Shown: positions 40,083 through 49,761, numbered from the stretch's first letter. The stretch is 64,000 nucleotides of DNA from Mannheimia varigena (GCF_013377235.1 NZ_CP016226.1:1054001-1118000), one strand, 5' to 3'. Numbers and translations are program-made. The notes: a model not told the origin generated them from the letters alone.

Positions 40083-40120
40083 ATCTTGTCTAACCTCAAA
40101 TTACCGACAAGATCGGTAAT
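40083..40120 (+). promoter_or_regulatory. corA leader with two mutually exclusive helices
   Basis: ATCTTGTC (40083-40090) can pair with GACAAGAT (40106-40113), and ATTACCGA (40100-40107) can pair with TCGGTAAT (40113-40120). Both are perfect 8-bp stems, and they share bases, so only one can form at a time. This is a layout typical of regulated leaders; a DNA operator is also possible. Confidence 0.5.
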
Positions 40121-40178
40121 ACTCGCCTAGTATCTTTGTTCCTTTTTGTCCTAGCCTCCTAACCATTCGGAGCTTAAT

Positions 40179-41132
40179 ATGATCCGTGCTTTTGGACTGG
40201 ATAACGCACGCTTAGTCAGCGTTGATGAAACTAACCCAACCCTGCTCAATGATGCAATTTGGATCGACCTCATCGACCCTTCTGAAGCTGAAAGAAGCGT
40301 GTTAGAAAACCGTTTAGACCAAACCCTTGCTGAAGAACACGAATTAGAAGACTTAGAAGCTTCTGCACGCTTTTTTGAAGATGAAGACGGCTTACACTTG
40401 CACTCATTCTTTTATTGTTTAGATGATGGTGGCTATGCGGATATTGCTACCGTTGCCTTTACTATTCGTGATGGGCGTTTATTCACGTTTCGTGATCGAG
40501 ATTTACCGGCATTTCGCCTGTATCGTATGCGTTCACGCCGTGAAAAATTAATTGACAGTAACGCTTATGAATTGTTGCTCGACTTATTTGAAACCAAAAT
40601 CGAACAGCTGGCAGACGTAATTGAGGAGGTCTATGCGAATTTGGAAAAATTAAGCCGTGTGATTTTAGACGGTAAACAAGAAAAAGATAACTTTAACGAT
40701 GCACTTTCTCGCTTAACTGAATTTGAAGATGCCAGTTCAAAAGTACGCTTGTGCCTGATGGATACTCAGCGTGCATTAAGTTTCTTACTACGAAAAACCC
40801 GCTTGCCGAATAATCAGCTTGAGCAGGCTCGGGATATTATGCGAGATATTGAATCTCTACAACCACATAATGAATCGTTATTCCAAAAAGTGAACTTCTT
40901 AATGCAAGCGGCGATGGGTTATATCAACATTGAGCAGAACCGTATTATGAAATTCTTCTCAGTGGTGTCAGTAATGTTCCTACCTGCTACACTGGTTGCT
41001 TCTACTTATGGTATGAACTTTGAATTTATGCCTGAATTGCAATTTAAATATGGCTATCCAATGGCGATTGGTTTAATGATTGTAGCCGCCGCTACCCCTT
41101 ATATTTACTTTAAGCGTAAAGGTTGGTTGTAA
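40179..41132 (+). CDS. corA: Magnesium transporter CorA
   Basis: CorA is the main magnesium (also cobalt and nickel) channel of the inner membrane. The 317-residue product has a large cytoplasmic domain and two C-terminal membrane segments; the first ends in the signature [10 protein letters not shown] (around residue 280). CGGAG precedes the ATG. A leader of about 160 bases with alternative helices lies upstream, and a strong terminator follows. Confidence 0.97.
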   Translation: MIRAFGLDNARLVSVDETNPTLLNDAIWIDLIDPSEAERSVLENRLDQTLAEEHELEDLEASARFFEDEDGLHLHSFFYCLDDGGYADIATVAFTIRDGRLFTFRDRDLPAFRLYRMRSRREKLIDSNAYELLLDLFETKIEQLADVIEEVYANLEKLSRVILDGKQEKDNFNDALSRLTEFEDASSKVRLCLMDTQRALSFLLRKTRLPNNQLEQARDIMRDIESLQPHNESLFQKVNFLMQAAMGYINIEQNRIMKFFSVVSVMFLPATLVASTYGMNFEFMPELQFKYGYPMAIGLMIVAAATPYIYFKRKGWL

Positions 41133-41136
41133 GAAC

Positions 41137-41168
41137 AAAGCCCACAGTTTTCTGCTGTGGGCTTTTCT
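41137..41168 (+). terminator. corA terminator
   Basis: AAAGCCCACAG (41137-41147) pairs with CTGTGGGCTTT (41155-41165), followed by TCTTTT. Confidence 0.92.
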
Positions 41169-41209
41169 TTTCAATTATACTGTTAAAAATTTATTGTTGA
41201 GGATACATT

Positions 41210-43006
41210 ATGCTAGGCAGGCTGCAACATTTCACATCAATGGTTAGGCAAACAGTTATTCAACACCCGTTAGAAATTCTATTTGTTACTTATGTTTCCT
41301 TTTTCTTAATTAAGAATATAAGCTATTTTAATGATTTTAGGCTATTGGAAAATCTCATTGCTCTTTCCCCGCTCTGCTTTGTGCTGTTATACCTTATGCG
41401 TAACAGCAAAGTATATTGGTTGCTTACTCCTATTCCGATTGCTATTAGCTTCTTCCACCATAAAATCAATCTAAACTTACTGGAAGACTCCCGTTATTGG
41501 GCGGTCACTCTCTGCACGTTTCTTTGCTTAATCAGCCAATATTGGCATAAGGATAACCGCAAATTTATTGATGAAATGTCGAACAAACTTATCAATATGG
41601 CATTTGCAGGAGCGTTAGCAATGATTATTTGGGGAGTATTGAGCTGTATTACGCTTGCGATTATCTTCTTATTTAATTTTGAAATGTATAGCAGCCCTAT
41701 CTTTGAACGATTTGGTATTTTTGCCGGATCTTGGGCATTCCCCGTGCTGTTTTTAACGCTTGAGCAGCAAAGTGCAACTACAGACAGATATTTAAATAAC
41801 ATCGGCGAGATGTTGCTTAACTGGATTTTATCGCCAGCGTTAATTATCTATACCGCGATTATTTATGCCTATGTGGTCTATATTATTGCCAGAGGGGAAA
41901 TGCCAAACGGCATAGTTGCCAACGTTGCCTTCCCTTATTTAACCATTGGCTTAGTAATACAAGCGGTTCAATTATTGTTACAAAATGCAAAATGGCAATG
42001 GTTCTACCGTTACTATGTTTATTTAGCCTTATTGCCTCTCGCTTTAGTGTGGTATGCCATCTATATTCGCATAAGCAATTACGGCTTAACCGAAGCCCGT
42101 ATTTATTTAGTGATTGGGGCAATAACCCTAACTATCTGTTATGGATTATTACTAGTGCAACGTTTCGCTCAATACCGCTTATTCTCTGCCGTTTCGATTG
42201 CGGTTATTTTAATTTCGGTCTTTGTTTTAGACCCTCAAAAAATAGCGATTGAAGATCAAACCCAGCGTTTAGATAACTATTTGAGCGAACATAATTTGTT
42301 TGATGAAAATAATAAAATCAACAAAGAAGCCGTCTTTAAGCATAAACAATCACTAGGCGATAACCGTGCTGAAATTGAACGCTTTAATTCAATGGTAAGT
42401 TATGTTGCAAGAGAATTTCGCTCTGAAAAATTTAAAGAAAAATATGGTATTGAGTCATCTTATGAACTGATTAGCGAGAGAGATTATAATAATCCACGCA
42501 TTTTTGAAACGGCTAATCGCAATCCTATTCGTTTAACCAAAGCCGATATGGAAAATGTGAAAGAGCTTATTGTTCTTGAGAGAAGGTTTTATCGCCCAAA
42601 CCATATCTATACTCGAAGAACCGAAGAGGATAGAAATCAGTGCCAAACGTTAATCTATCAAGGTTATGACTTTACCACTAATGAATTTAATGCTGATAAT
42701 TATACCGAAACCGCCCAAGCCTGTGATGAAATAAAAGCTCCGAAGGAATTTATCATCACCTTTAACGGTATTGAGCCTGAAATTCAGTTTAATATCGACG
42801 ATGAAGTGTGGAAAATTTTCGCTAAGCATAATTTAGACATTACGCGAACGCATCAAGATGACGTATTGGAAAGCATAAAATCCGATCTACTCAACATTGA
42901 TTTGGGTAATGCAGAGCTATCACTGAGTGATATTCGACTTCTCTTTGAAGATGACGTTGGCTATGTGGTAGATAATTTCACAACAAAATATTTGATGCTG
43001 AAATAG
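41210..43006 (+). CDS. DUF4153 family membrane protein
   Basis: A 598-residue protein whose first 345 residues or so hold about ten membrane segments and whose C-terminal 250 residues are hydrophilic and charged. The hydrophobic part (VTYVSFFLIKNISYFNDFRL, FGIFAGSWAFPVLFLTLEQ) resembles the DUF4153 family of unknown function. The C-terminal part (EDRNQCQTLIYQGYDFTTNE onward) I do not recognise. It starts about 77 bases after corA, behind its terminator, so it likely has its own promoter. An uptake core (41959-41967) lies within it. Function unknown. Confidence 0.6.
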   Translation: MLGRLQHFTSMVRQTVIQHPLEILFVTYVSFFLIKNISYFNDFRLLENLIALSPLCFVLLYLMRNSKVYWLLTPIPIAISFFHHKINLNLLEDSRYWAVTLCTFLCLISQYWHKDNRKFIDEMSNKLINMAFAGALAMIIWGVLSCITLAIIFLFNFEMYSSPIFERFGIFAGSWAFPVLFLTLEQQSATTDRYLNNIGEMLLNWILSPALIIYTAIIYAYVVYIIARGEMPNGIVANVAFPYLTIGLVIQAVQLLLQNAKWQWFYRYYVYLALLPLALVWYAIYIRISNYGLTEARIYLVIGAITLTICYGLLLVQRFAQYRLFSAVSIAVILISVFVLDPQKIAIEDQTQRLDNYLSEHNLFDENNKINKEAVFKHKQSLGDNRAEIERFNSMVSYVAREFRSEKFKEKYGIESSYELISERDYNNPRIFETANRNPIRLTKADMENVKELIVLERRFYRPNHIYTRRTEEDRNQCQTLIYQGYDFTTNEFNADNYTETAQACDEIKAPKEFIITFNGIEPEIQFNIDDEVWKIFAKHNLDITRTHQDDVLESIKSDLLNIDLGNAELSLSDIRLLFEDDVGYVVDNFTTKYLMLK

Positions 43007-43009
43007 CAA

Positions 43010-43041
43010 AAAAGCGGATTATTTTTTAATAATCCGCTTTT
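43010..43041. terminator. Bidirectional terminator between the DUF4153 gene and argF
   Basis: AAAAGCGGATTATT (43010-43023) pairs perfectly with AATAATCCGCTTTT (43028-43041) around TTTT, with A and T tracts on both sides. Confidence 0.93.
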
Positions 43042-43049
43042 AATTTCAA

Positions 43050-44054
43050 CTAAGCCAAACTTGCCACCATCACCGCTTTAATGGTGTGCATTCGGTTTTC
43101 TGCTTGCTCAAATGCCACATTAGCGGGAGATTCAAACACCTCTTCAGTTACTTCAATGCCATTTGAAAGAGCAGGGTATTTTTCAGCAATATCTTTGCCA
43201 ACCTTCGTTTCACAGTTATGGAATGCCGGCAAACAGTGCATAAATTTTACTTTAGGGTTGCCTGCCAATTTCATTAACTCTGCTGTTACTCGGTAAGGCA
43301 TTAATAAATCAATACGCTCACCCCAGCTGTCTAATGGCTCGCCCATTGAAACCCAAACATCAGTATGCACGAAATCTACACCTTTAACCGCTTTTTCAAT
43401 ATCTTCCGTTACAGTAATTCTCGCCCCTGATTCTTCAGCAAATTTGTGACACATTTCAACTAACGCATCTTCAGGCAATAAGGCTTTCGGGGCACAAATA
43501 CGCACGTCCATACCTAATTTTGCACCGATTAATAATAACGAGTTCCCCATGTTGTTACGGGCATCGCCAATATATACATAGCTAATTTGGCTGAGTGGTT
43601 TTTCGCAGTTTTCAATCATAGTTAAAACATCCGCCAACATTTGGGTTGGGTGGAATTCATCGGTTAAGCCGTTGAATACTGGCACGCCGGCATAATCGGC
43701 TAATTCTTGCACTACGGATTGTTTGTAGCCACGATATTGAATCGCATCATACATTCTGCCTAGCACTCGAGCTGTATCTTTCATCGACTCTTTGTGTCCG
43801 ATTTGTGAAGAAGTTGGATCGATATAAGTGACGTGAGCCCCTTGGTCATAAGCCGCCACTTCGAAAGCACAGCGGGTACGGGTTGAGGTTTTCTCAAAGA
43901 TTAAGGCAATATTTTTACCTTTTAACTTCTGCTGTTCTGTGCCTGCATATTTCGCACGTTTTAAATCACGAGCTAAGTCTAACAAAAAGCGAATTTCACG
44001 CTCGGTGTGGTTTACTAAACTCAGTAAATGTCTGTTTTTTAGATTAAATGCCAT
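43050..44054 (-). CDS. argF: Ornithine carbamoyltransferase
   Basis: This enzyme makes citrulline from ornithine and carbamoyl phosphate. The 334-residue product has the carbamoyl-phosphate loop [28 protein letters not shown], and the ornithine-binding [15 protein letters not shown] chose ATG 44054 (preceded by GGGAGA), which gives the family start [13 protein letters not shown]; the longer open frame runs into the operator. An ARG box overlaps the promoter, so this looks like the biosynthetic, ArgR-controlled enzyme, though the sequence alone cannot rule out a catabolic (arcB-like) role. Confidence 0.93.
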   Translation of the reverse strand: MAFNLKNRHLLSLVNHTEREIRFLLDLARDLKRAKYAGTEQQKLKGKNIALIFEKTSTRTRCAFEVAAYDQGAHVTYIDPTSSQIGHKESMKDTARVLGRMYDAIQYRGYKQSVVQELADYAGVPVFNGLTDEFHPTQMLADVLTMIENCEKPLSQISYVYIGDARNNMGNSLLLIGAKLGMDVRICAPKALLPEDALVEMCHKFAEESGARITVTEDIEKAVKGVDFVHTDVWVSMGEPLDSWGERIDLLMPYRVTAELMKLAGNPKVKFMHCLPAFHNCETKVGKDIAEKYPALSNGIEVTEEVFESPANVAFEQAENRMHTIKAVMVASLA

Positions 44055-44097
44055 TTTGTTTCTCCCTGTAAACATTAAAATTAAATTATGCAATATT

Positions 44098-44115
44098 ATT
44101 GCATAAAAATTCAAT
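44098..44115 (-). promoter_or_regulatory. ArgR box upstream of argF
   Basis: TTGCATAAAAATTCAAT (44099-44115) is close to the ARG-box consensus (TGAAT, four bases, ATTCA). It overlaps a TTGAAT -35 element whose matching CATAAT -10 lies 18 bases further on the minus strand. A second, weaker box may adjoin it. Confidence 0.6.
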
Positions 44116-44132
44116 CAATAACAACTAAAATT

Positions 44133-44972
44133 TTACGGTAAATAAAACTCCCCTTTGCCGACTAAAATTGCTTTACCGCCAACAAAGATAATGTGTTTCT
44201 CATCAACACTTAAAGACAAACGATTCGGTCTATCTATTTCATCACCTTGAGAAATAATGACATTCAACGGTGTTAGCCCTTTTACAATATGCCAACCACC
44301 CAAATTTGCTGCAGCTGATCCTGTTCCCGGATCTTCAACAACAGTACCTTGAGAAGTAAAAAATAAGCGGGCTTTTACATTATTTTCTGTTCTATGCCAA
44401 ATGTATAAGCTATCTTTTATCAACGGATTATCAATGAATAAATTTGCATTTATTTTGCAATTTTCGACCGCTTGTTTGGATGATAACCCAATGAGTAACT
44501 GCTCTACTCCTGTATTTACATAGCAAGGTTCACAAGCAATATTGCTAATCTCAAGCCCTAAAATATCGGCACATTCGGAACGGCTTAGCAGTGCATTTTC
44601 TATTTTTATTCCATTTTTTAAGGCAAAGGTAACTACATCATTTTTATGCTGAATTTCCACTAAACCTGCATTGGTTTCAATAATATATTCATCAGGCAAA
44701 TTAAGCTGTGAACGTAAAACGAAGGCTGCACCAACCGTTGGATGTCCAGCAAAAGGCATTTCATAATCAGGTGTAAAAATTTTGAGTTTTTTGACCGCTT
44801 GTGAATGAGTAGGAGATTGAATAAAAACGACTTCAGAAAGATTAAACTGGCGAGCAATCAGCTGCATTTGGCTGCAATCTAATTCATCTGCCTCATAAAA
44901 TACGGCAAGTGGATTGCCACCAAAATGGCTTTGTGCAAAAACATTAATTAACAAGTAAAAGCAGCTTTTCAT
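44133..44972 (-). CDS. PhzF family protein (phenazine-biosynthesis-like isomerase)
   Basis: A 279-residue PhzF/diaminopimelate-epimerase-fold protein. It has GGNPLAVFYEADELD, LSEVVFIQSPTHSQ with the catalytic Glu region, MPFAGHPTVGAAFVLR, and the C-terminal VEDPGTGSAAANLGGW. PhzF-like proteins are isomerases or epimerases, but most outside phenazine clusters have no known substrate; there is no phenazine pathway here. Two uptake cores lie inside (44465-44473 and 44794-44802). It is divergent from dcuB and follows no clear partner. Confidence 0.85.
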   Translation of the reverse strand: MKSCFYLLINVFAQSHFGGNPLAVFYEADELDCSQMQLIARQFNLSEVVFIQSPTHSQAVKKLKIFTPDYEMPFAGHPTVGAAFVLRSQLNLPDEYIIETNAGLVEIQHKNDVVTFALKNGIKIENALLSRSECADILGLEISNIACEPCYVNTGVEQLLIGLSSKQAVENCKINANLFIDNPLIKDSLYIWHRTENNVKARLFFTSQGTVVEDPGTGSAAANLGGWHIVKGLTPLNVIISQGDEIDRPNRLSLSVDEKHIIFVGGKAILVGKGEFYLP

Positions 44973-45144
44973 AACACCCTTTTAAAATGAATAATTATTC
45001 ATTACAGTTGATTTTTTGTTCTGCAAATTCTATCAGAGCAATCGTTTGCCTTCAAGGTGAGATATCTATTAATGGCTCAGTAATCTATGTTTCTAAAAAA
45101 TAGATTAGATTTTCATCAAACTACATCTTTAGAGTTAGTAATTT

Positions 45145-45185
45145 TTGATTTATTTCAAAGTTTAAAAAAATAATTCGAGTATACT
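45145..45185 (+). promoter_or_regulatory. FNR-type site and -10 box of dcuB
   Basis: TTGATTTATTTCAA (45145-45158) matches the FNR consensus (TTGAT, four bases, ATCAA) with one mismatch. TATACT (45180-45185) places it near -41, the usual class II activator position. Confidence 0.75.
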
Positions 45186-45219
45186 TATTTCTAGTGATTA
45201 TTTTACTTTTGAGGTTCTT

Positions 45220-46554
45220 ATGCTTTATGCAGAATTTTTGCTTTTATTAGCATTTTTATACGCAGGCAGCCGCTACGGTGGTATCGGTTTAGGAGTTGTG
45301 TCAGGTATTGGCTTATTCGTGGAAGTGTTCTTCTTAGGAATGCCACTTTCCGCTCCTCCAATTAGTGTTATGTTAGTTATTTTAGCCGTTGTAACCTGTG
45401 CTTCTATTTTAGAAGCGGCTGGCGGTTTAAAATTTATGTTACAGATTGCAGAACGTATTTTACGCAACAACCCTAAACGTATTACATTCTTGGGTCCACT
45501 TGTTACCTACGTGATGACATTAATGTTAGGTACAGGGCATTCTGTTTACTCAATTATGCCGATTATCGGTGATATTGCCTTAAAAAATAAAATCAGACCG
45601 GAACGACCTATGGCTGCGGCATCTGTTGCCTCTCAATTAGGGATTACAGGTAGCCCGTTATCTGCGGCGGTTGCTTACTATTTAACTGAAATTACTAAGT
45701 TACCGGGCTTTGAAGGCGTTACGCTTTTAAATGTAGTCGGGGTAACTATTACCGCAACGTTCTGCGGTGTCATTGCGATGTCTTTATATAGTTTACGTCG
45801 TGGTAAAGAGCTTGAAGACGATCCTGAATTCCAACGTCGTATGCAAGACCCGGAATTACGCAAACAAATTGAAGAAACCAGTGCAACTTCGTTAGATGAA
45901 CAATTACCAGCAAGTGCAAAAAACTCGGTTTACTTATTCTTAGCAGCGATTGCAACTATTGTGGTGATTGCAATGCTCCCAAGCATTAAACCAACCGTAG
46001 CTGCAACAGGTAAAGTGGCGGGAATGGACCAAATCATTCAAATCGTAATGCTGACTTTCGGTGGTTTAATTTTAGTGCTAACCAAAACTGATCCGAAAAA
46101 AGTGCCGAACGGTATCGTGTTTAAATCAGGAATGGTCGCAGCAATCGCCATTTTCGGGATTGCGTGGATGAGTGATACCTACTTTACATACGCAATGCCA
46201 GCATTTAAAGCAGGTGTAATGGAAATGGTTCAAGCCCAACCTTGGACATTTGCTTTCGCACTTTTTGCAGTATCTGTGGTGGTAAACAGCCAGGCGGTAA
46301 CAGCCAAAATGTTATTACCAGTGGGAATTGCAATGGGCTTACCAGCTCCGTTATTAGTGGGTTTAATGCCGGCTACCTATGCCTACTTCTTTATTCCAAA
46401 CTATCCGTCAGATATCGCAACCGTGAACTTTGACGTAACAGGCACAACCAAAATCGGTAAATACTACTTCAACCACAGCTTTATGGCGCCAGGTTTAGTT
46501 GGTGTAATTACTGCTTGTGTTGTGGGTATTGCAGTAGCTAATGTACTAATTTAA
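45220..46554 (+). CDS. dcuB: Anaerobic C4-dicarboxylate transporter DcuB-type
   Basis: DcuB exchanges external fumarate, malate or aspartate for succinate during fumarate respiration. The 444-residue product has about ten to twelve membrane segments, with the Dcu-family block GPLVTYVMTLMLGTGHSVYS, ASVASQLGITGSPLSAAVAY, and a C-terminal YFFIPNYPSDIATVNFD. The FNR-type site upstream supports anaerobic induction. The choice of DcuB over DcuA is from overall resemblance. A weak hairpin follows. Confidence 0.88.
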   Translation: MLYAEFLLLLAFLYAGSRYGGIGLGVVSGIGLFVEVFFLGMPLSAPPISVMLVILAVVTCASILEAAGGLKFMLQIAERILRNNPKRITFLGPLVTYVMTLMLGTGHSVYSIMPIIGDIALKNKIRPERPMAAASVASQLGITGSPLSAAVAYYLTEITKLPGFEGVTLLNVVGVTITATFCGVIAMSLYSLRRGKELEDDPEFQRRMQDPELRKQIEETSATSLDEQLPASAKNSVYLFLAAIATIVVIAMLPSIKPTVAATGKVAGMDQIIQIVMLTFGGLILVLTKTDPKKVPNGIVFKSGMVAAIAIFGIAWMSDTYFTYAMPAFKAGVMEMVQAQPWTFAFALFAVSVVVNSQAVTAKMLLPVGIAMGLPAPLLVGLMPATYAYFFIPNYPSDIATVNFDVTGTTKIGKYYFNHSFMAPGLVGVITACVVGIAVANVLI

Positions 46555-46569
46555 TAAAACTATCATATT

Positions 46570-46592
46570 GGGCGAGGCTAATTTACTCGCCC
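46570..46592 (+). terminator. Possible dcuB terminator
   Basis: GGGCGAG (46570-46576) pairs with CTCGCCC (46586-46592); the tail is only moderately T-rich. Confidence 0.55.
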
Positions 46593-46875
46593 TATCTTAT
46601 CCTTCTTTATAAAATTAATGTTGAAATTGCTTTAAAAGCCAGGTGTTTTGCATTCTTTAACAAAATAAACAAACCCGACTCTATATTACTCACCGATAAA
46701 TAAGTGGAATTTCAAGCTAATCTAATCCAAGTAATAACTTCATCCAATCGTTTACAAAAGTAAATTTTCACTCATCACTAGCACAAGGTTATCTTGAATA
46801 TTAATAATGAAACACTGTATTTGGAGTGTTTATTTCAATTCTCCATAAAAACTCTAACATAATAGAAAATGAAAA
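46593..46875. other. Gene-free stretch with nothing recognisable
   Basis: This AT-rich part of the 358-base gap between dcuB and the next gene holds no frame with a ribosome site, no RNA motif I recognise and no uptake core. It may be the decayed remains of a gene. Confidence 0.5.
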
Positions 46876-46897
46876 TAAGGCTGTAAACACAGCCTTA
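46876..46897 (-). terminator. Terminator after the NAD(P)-binding protein gene
   Basis: TAAGGCTGT (46876-46884) pairs with ACAGCCTTA (46889-46897); on the minus strand TTTTCATTTTC follows. Confidence 0.7.
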
Positions 46898-46912
46898 ATT
46901 GAACCATTCATT

Positions 46913-47572
46913 TTATTTTTCAGATACTGTAAAGCGTTGGAATAAATGGGCTTTTTGCTCTATATCATCAACCACAGCAATCGCAAAGTCAGCCACTGAA
47001 ATGCCTGCAGGAACATCGCCGTTCATTAGCAATTCTTCACTACCTAGACGGTATACTCCCGTACGTTCTTCGCTATAACCACCTGTTACACCAAGCATTG
47101 CAGGCGGAGAAACAAACGCCCAGTTTACATCACGACGCTCACGCAAGTCGTTCAATAAATGGCGAGCAGCATTTGCACCGTCATAGATCTCTTTCGGGAA
47201 ATCTGGTGTATCAATAACTTGAAGATTTGGAGCAACATAGAGGCTACCGGCACCTCCAACCACTAATAAATACGGCACTTCTGCGATTTTTGCCGCTTCA
47301 ATAATTGCATTCGCCCCACGAGTGAAATCTGCCCCAATATTTGGATTTGTCCATCCCGGGTTGAAGGCACTGATTACCGCATCCACACCCTTTAACTGCT
47401 CAGCAAAATTTGCATTTTCTACATCAAAAGCAACTGCTTGCACATTCTTAGTTTGCTCAACTTTTTCTACGTTTCGAGCAAATGCTACCACTTGATGACC
47501 ACGCCCCGCTAACTCTTTCACAACAGCTGTTCCTACATAACCCGTTGCACCAATGACTGCGATTTTTTTCAT
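46913..47572 (-). CDS. NAD(P)-binding oxidoreductase, NmrA/SDR-like
   Basis: A 219-residue atypical short-chain dehydrogenase. The N-terminus MKKIAVIGATGYVGTAVVKE contains the GxxGxxG nucleotide loop, followed by GRGHQVVAFARN, and the sequence lacks the usual YxxxK of classical SDRs, as in NmrA-like proteins. The start at 47572 follows AAGGAAAAC; the longer open frame is poorly supported. It is divergent from a LysR gene, a classic regulator-target pair. The substrate is not known; quinone or aldehyde reduction is a guess based on the neighbours. Confidence 0.78.
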   Translation of the reverse strand: MKKIAVIGATGYVGTAVVKELAGRGHQVVAFARNVEKVEQTKNVQAVAFDVENANFAEQLKGVDAVISAFNPGWTNPNIGADFTRGANAIIEAAKIAEVPYLLVVGGAGSLYVAPNLQVIDTPDFPKEIYDGANAARHLLNDLRERRDVNWAFVSPPAMLGVTGGYSEERTGVYRLGSEELLMNGDVPAGISVADFAIAVVDDIEQKAHLFQRFTVSEK

Positions 47573-47689
47573 TTTGTTTTCCTTCTGTGGAGTAAATTTG
47601 ATAAGTTGTATTTTAATGAAATAATAATTTGGATAAATACTGACTTTTGAATAAAATTGTTTCAATTTATGAAAAAATAAGAGGAAATT

Positions 47690-48580
47690 ATGGATAGAAT
47701 TGAGGCGATTCGCATTTTTCTCACCATTGCAGAAACGGGCAGTTTTACTGCGACGGCAGACAAATTAGATCTCTCAAAACCAATGGTAAGCCGTGCGGTA
47801 GCAATGCTAGAGGAATGGTTTAATGCTCGTTTGTTGCAACGCACCACACGCAAGGTTTCACTTACTGAAGCAGGGCAACAAGCGGTCGAATATTGCCAAA
47901 AAATTGCAAATTTAACAGAAAACATAGAGCAAGATTTTCTTGCCCGTTCGGGAGAATTAAGCGGAGCATTGCGGATTTCTGCGGCAATTTCATTTGGTGG
48001 AACACATTTAGTAACAGCTTTGCAAGCCTTTATGCAAAAGCACCCGAAAGTGTCGGTGCAGTTACAGCTTTCCGATCAGAAGGTCGATCTTTTTGACGAG
48101 CGAATTGATCTTGCTTTACGCTTTACGGATCGCCCGGATACTGGCTTAGTGGCTCGAAAATTAGCCACTATTCATTCACAACTGGTTGCGACACCTGCTT
48201 ATCTCTCTCAATATGGCGTGCCAAATACACCTGAAGATTTGGTTCATCATCGTTACCTTGCACACGCAAACGTAAACCGTAAAAGTTGGAAATTTTATCG
48301 AGATGGACAAGAAACGGTGCTAGAGCTGGTAAGCCCTTTCTGTGTGAACGACACTACTGCGTTACTGAATGCGGTAATGGCAGATGGTGGCATTGCAATG
48401 CTACCAAGCTATATGCTGACAGAGCATTTAACACAAGGCCGTTTGCAACCCGTGCTGACCGATTGGCAATTACCGATTTATCCGCTTTATGCTCTGTATC
48501 CAACTCGCCATCATTTGCCGCTCACGGTGCGTGCATTGGTAGATTTTTTGGCAGAGTATTTTGCGGATCAGCGTTGGTAA
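47690..48580 (+). CDS. LysR-type transcriptional regulator
   Basis: A 296-residue LysR protein: N-terminal winged helix-turn-helix (residues 1-60, AETGSFTATADKLDLSKPMV) and a C-terminal substrate-binding domain (about 90-290) with FDERIDLALRFTDRPDTGLV. It belongs to the group typified by oxidoreductase regulators such as CrgA/AaeR-like proteins. It is divergent from the NAD(P)-binding protein gene, 117 bases away, and probably controls that gene. An uptake core (47878-47886) lies inside. Its inducer cannot be read from sequence. Confidence 0.88.
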   Translation: MDRIEAIRIFLTIAETGSFTATADKLDLSKPMVSRAVAMLEEWFNARLLQRTTRKVSLTEAGQQAVEYCQKIANLTENIEQDFLARSGELSGALRISAAISFGGTHLVTALQAFMQKHPKVSVQLQLSDQKVDLFDERIDLALRFTDRPDTGLVARKLATIHSQLVATPAYLSQYGVPNTPEDLVHHRYLAHANVNRKSWKFYRDGQETVLELVSPFCVNDTTALLNAVMADGGIAMLPSYMLTEHLTQGRLQPVLTDWQLPIYPLYALYPTRHHLPLTVRALVDFLAEYFADQRW

Positions 48581-48599
48581 AGCATTCCTTAATGAAAAA

Positions 48600-48638
48600 A
48601 CAAGCGGTGCAAAATTTTCACAAAATTGCACCGCTTGT
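48600..48638. terminator. Inverted uptake-sequence terminator, convergent genes
   Basis: ACAAGCGGTGCAA (48600-48612) pairs perfectly with TTGCACCGCTTGT (48626-48638): two exact uptake cores and four extra pairs, between the LysR gene and the metallo-hydrolase gene. Confidence 0.9.
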
Positions 48639-48645
48639 ATATTGG

Positions 48646-49761
48646 TTATTCTTCAATCCGTCTTAATTCAGGGGCTTTCCACCAATCATCATTGGTAAAG
48701 CCTGCTTGATATTTCTCGCCCATTTTTGGTACATCAATCGCAAGATTGTGAGAACTTGCCTCTGTAATGGCGGTATCAATCGATTGATACCAAGAATTTC
48801 TGCCTAAACTAAATACGCCCCAGTGAATTGGGATCATCTTTTTTGCATTCAAATCTAATGCAGCTTGCACCGATTGCTTGGTAAACATATGAGTTTTCGG
48901 CCAGCCTGCATTGGCAGCATCAATCTCGATAAAGGCTAAATCAAAACTGCCATATTTTTTGCCAATATCAGCAAAATGTTGAGCATAGCCTGTATCGCCA
49001 CTCCAATAGAGACGTTGTGAGCCTTCTAACACAAAAGAAGCCCAAAGGGTTTTGTTGCGATCGTTCGTCCAGCGAGAACTATAGTGCTGTGTTGGTTCGG
49101 CGGTTAATTTCACTGTGCCTGCCATTGTGAAATCGCCCCAGCCCAGCTCGGTGATTTTTTCTGCTGGCACGCCCCAAGATTGCAATCTTGCACTCACGCC
49201 GAGAGGGGCGACAAAACGCTTGGCTTTATCCGCTAAATATCGCATTGTGCTTGCTTCTAAGTGATCGTAATGATCGTGGGTAATCAGCACCACATCAATG
49301 TCTGGCAAATTCTTACGTTCAATCGGTGCTTCTTGAAAGCGTGGGGCAACCAATGGGAAGTTGAGCGGATTGGCATTATCAAACACAGGGTCAATCAAAA
49401 AGCGTTGCCCGTCTAATTCCAACATAGCCGAACCGTGCCCAAGCCAATAATAAGCAAAATGTTCAGGCGTACCGAATGTGTGTTTATTTAAATCCACCAT
49501 CGGCAAACGCCCGTTCGGCGTATAGCCATCGTAACGGATAAAACCGCCTTTGCCTGTGGCTTGCTCTGGATAATAGGGCAGATCTTCAGTATAAAGATTG
49601 ATAAACTGCCCGTTTTTGTAATAAGGCAGATCTTTAAAACGGCTCTCATCAGGTAAATCGCCTAAGTTACGATAGAGCATAATGCCAAGCACAGCAGCGA
49701 TTAGCACTAAGCCAGCTAATAGCCATAACATAAATTTAATCGTTTTTCTTAAAATCGTCAT
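48646..49761 (-). CDS. Membrane-anchored metallo-beta-lactamase-fold hydrolase
   Basis: A 371-residue protein with an N-terminal membrane anchor (about residues 10-30, FMLWLLAGLVLIAAVLGIML) and a metallo-beta-lactamase fold (about 95-345). The zinc motif is VVLITHDHYDHLEAS (HxHxDH), with WSGDTGYAQHF supplying the next ligands and MIPIHWGVFSLG the last His. It resembles UlaG- and NAPE-PLD-like proteins; the physiological substrate is unknown. It lies downstream of the alcohol dehydrogenase gene on the same strand. Confidence 0.82.
   Translation of the reverse strand: MTILRKTIKFMLWLLAGLVLIAAVLGIMLYRNLGDLPDESRFKDLPYYKNGQFINLYTEDLPYYPEQATGKGGFIRYDGYTPNGRLPMVDLNKHTFGTPEHFAYYWLGHGSAMLELDGQRFLIDPVFDNANPLNFPLVAPRFQEAPIERKNLPDIDVVLITHDHYDHLEASTMRYLADKAKRFVAPLGVSARLQSWGVPAEKITELGWGDFTMAGTVKLTAEPTQHYSSRWTNDRNKTLWASFVLEGSQRLYWSGDTGYAQHFADIGKKYGSFDLAFIEIDAANAGWPKTHMFTKQSVQAALDLNAKKMIPIHWGVFSLGRNSWYQSIDTAITEASSHNLAIDVPKMGEKYQAGFTNDDWWKAPELRRIEE

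Noticed and set aside
46593..46912. Possible small RNA or pseudogene after dcuB
   Set aside because: Beyond the hairpins noted, I found no promoter, no frame with a ribosome site and no similarity I could recognise.
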